This document shows, piece by piece, positions 6,556 through 7,017 of a stretch of DNA of 7,017 nucleotides. Position 1 is the stretch's first letter; each line of letters begins with the position of its first letter. Where the stretch lies: assembly GCA_002469545.1 (NCBI GenBank), contig DKMK01000043.1, positions 1 to 7,017 on the forward strand, given 5' to 3'. A program made the translations under genes and the position numbers. The notes under the pieces were generated by a model. That model saw nothing but the letters and a program-made list of their open reading frames with translations, ran no database searches and was not told where the DNA came from. Origin of the DNA: Rhodobacterales bacterium UBA7416 (GTDB taxonomy: Bacteria; Pseudomonadota; Alphaproteobacteria; Rhodobacterales; Rhodobacteraceae).

Positions 6556-6822
6556 ATGGCTAATACGCCCCAAGCAAAAAAACGCGCACGTCAAACAGAA
6601 CGACGCACAGAAGTAAACAAAGCACGCCGCTCGCGTATCCGCACATTCTTGCGTAAAACAGAAGAAGCGATCGAAAGCGGCGACCAAGCTGTAGCAAAAG
6701 AAGCATTCAAATCAGCACAGCCTGAATTGATGCGCGGTGTTACCAAGGGTATCTACCACAAAAACACAGTGGCACGTAAATTGTCACGCCTTACGAAACG
6801 TATCAAAGGCCTAACAGCTTAA
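6556..6822 (+). CDS. rpsT: 30S ribosomal protein bS20
   Basis: An 88-residue, very basic, all-helical protein that binds 16S rRNA early in assembly of the small subunit. The start MANTPQAKKRARQTERR, the NKARRSRIRTFLRK segment (about 21-34), and the C-terminal GIYHKNTVARKLSRLTKRI are diagnostic of bS20, and the length is exactly that of the family. It has its own promoter and ribosome binding site in the 104-bp gap after mutM, and a strong intrinsic terminator 27 bp after its stop codon, so it is a single-gene transcription unit. In Rhodobacterales rpsT usually lies next to dnaA, which fits the DnaA box seen downstream. Confidence 0.98.
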   Translation: MANTPQAKKRARQTERRTEVNKARRSRIRTFLRKTEEAIESGDQAVAKEAFKSAQPELMRGVTKGIYHKNTVARKLSRLTKRIKGLTA

Positions 6823-6849
6823 TACTTTCTAAGTACATGAATTTAAAAG

Positions 6850-6873
6850 CGAGGCCTTGTGCCTCGTTTTTTT
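6850..6873 (+). terminator. Intrinsic terminator of rpsT
   Basis: A perfect 6-bp GC-rich stem, CGAGGC (6850-6855) and GCCTCG (6861-6866), with a 5-nt loop, followed by seven T residues (6867-6873). A run of four A residues at 6845-6848 precedes it. Its position just after rpsT makes it the end of that transcript. Confidence 0.88.
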
Positions 6874-6901
6874 ATGTCTGATTTTTGAGTGACTTAGCGT
6901 C

Positions 6902-6916
6902 GTTCCTAATTTGTTC
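6902..6916 (+). promoter_or_regulatory. Candidate LexA (SOS) box, GTTC-N7-GTTC
   Basis: GTTCCTAATTTGTTC matches exactly the direct-repeat GTTC-N7-GTTC operator recognised by LexA in alphaproteobacteria such as Rhodobacter and Caulobacter. It lies in non-coding DNA after the rpsT terminator, where it would act on a rightward gene beyond the window. The eight fixed bases could occur once by chance in a few windows of this size, but rarely within so short a non-coding stretch. Confidence 0.5.
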
Positions 6917-6925
6917 CCGTTGTTG

Positions 6926-6964
6926 GAATCACTCCCTATCCCTAAGTTATCCACACACCGAGTC
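6926..6964. promoter_or_regulatory. Pair of GANTC (CcrM methylation) sites flanking the DnaA box
   Basis: GAATC at 6926-6930 and GAGTC at 6960-6964 match GANTC, the target of the cell-cycle DNA methyltransferase CcrM of alphaproteobacteria. They flank the DnaA box at about 16 and 4 bp. In Caulobacter GANTC methylation influences dnaA transcription; whether it does here is inference. Confidence 0.35.
6947..6955 (+). promoter_or_regulatory. DnaA box TTATCCACA
   Basis: A perfect match to the high-affinity DnaA box, located in the leader after rpsT. A single box fits autoregulation of dnaA, the usual next gene in this group, or the edge of an origin; no second good box is present in the window's last 144 bp, so an origin cannot be claimed. 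No start codon of the next gene is recognisable before the window ends. Confidence 0.7.
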
Positions 6965-7017
6965 GGCGACATCTGCCTTGGCTAATTCACATCGTGAAAG
7001 ATTTGCGCATTTGGCAC

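Noticed and set aside
6874..7017. Replication origin at the right edge
   Set aside because: Only one perfect DnaA box and no AT-rich unwinding region is visible; a dnaA leader is the simpler reading.

Overview
The window looks like a chromosomal segment from an alphaproteobacterium of the Rhodobacterales/roseobacter type, with fairly modest GC for that group. Reasons: the N-terminus and motifs of UbiB and the CX4C zinc finger with GRSTFFC of MutM are of the kind seen there; mutM is divergent from ubiE-ubiB; rpsT lies downstream of mutM; and the leader after rpsT carries a GTTC-N7-GTTC LexA-type box, GANTC sites and a perfect DnaA box. This placement is inference from sequence memory, not from a search.

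Layout. Bases 1-597 hold no convincing complete gene: there are overlapping minus-strand open frames that look like gene debris or the start of a gene running off the left edge, then AT-rich non-coding DNA. Bases 598-1536 (+) encode a GalE-like NAD-dependent sugar-nucleotide epimerase/dehydratase. Bases 1537-1934 are mostly non-coding with a probable small or broken gene. Bases 1935-2786 (+) encode an APH/choline-kinase-fold phosphotransferase whose 3' end overlaps the 3' end of ubiB by 9 bp. ubiE then ubiB (5060 to 2778, minus strand) form a tight operon with abutting stop and start codons. From a 161-bp divergent intergenic region, the plus strand carries a small membrane-anchored protein of unknown function (5222-5581) directly abutting mutM (5582-6451, TTG start), then rpsT (6556-6822) with its own promoter and a strong intrinsic terminator. 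The last 144 bp look like a regulatory leader, probably for dnaA just beyond the right edge.

How it fits together. The right two thirds are core housekeeping: two ubiquinone biosynthesis proteins (UbiE methyltransferase and the UbiB atypical kinase/ATPase), base-excision repair of oxidised guanine (MutM) and ribosomal protein bS20. The left third (epimerase, phosphotransferase, gene remnants) looks like accessory DNA placed next to the ubi operon. I found no CRISPR array, complete mobile element, tRNA or rRNA, and no convincing new multi-gene system; the most interesting signals are the regulatory cluster at the right edge and the unexplained short reading frames.
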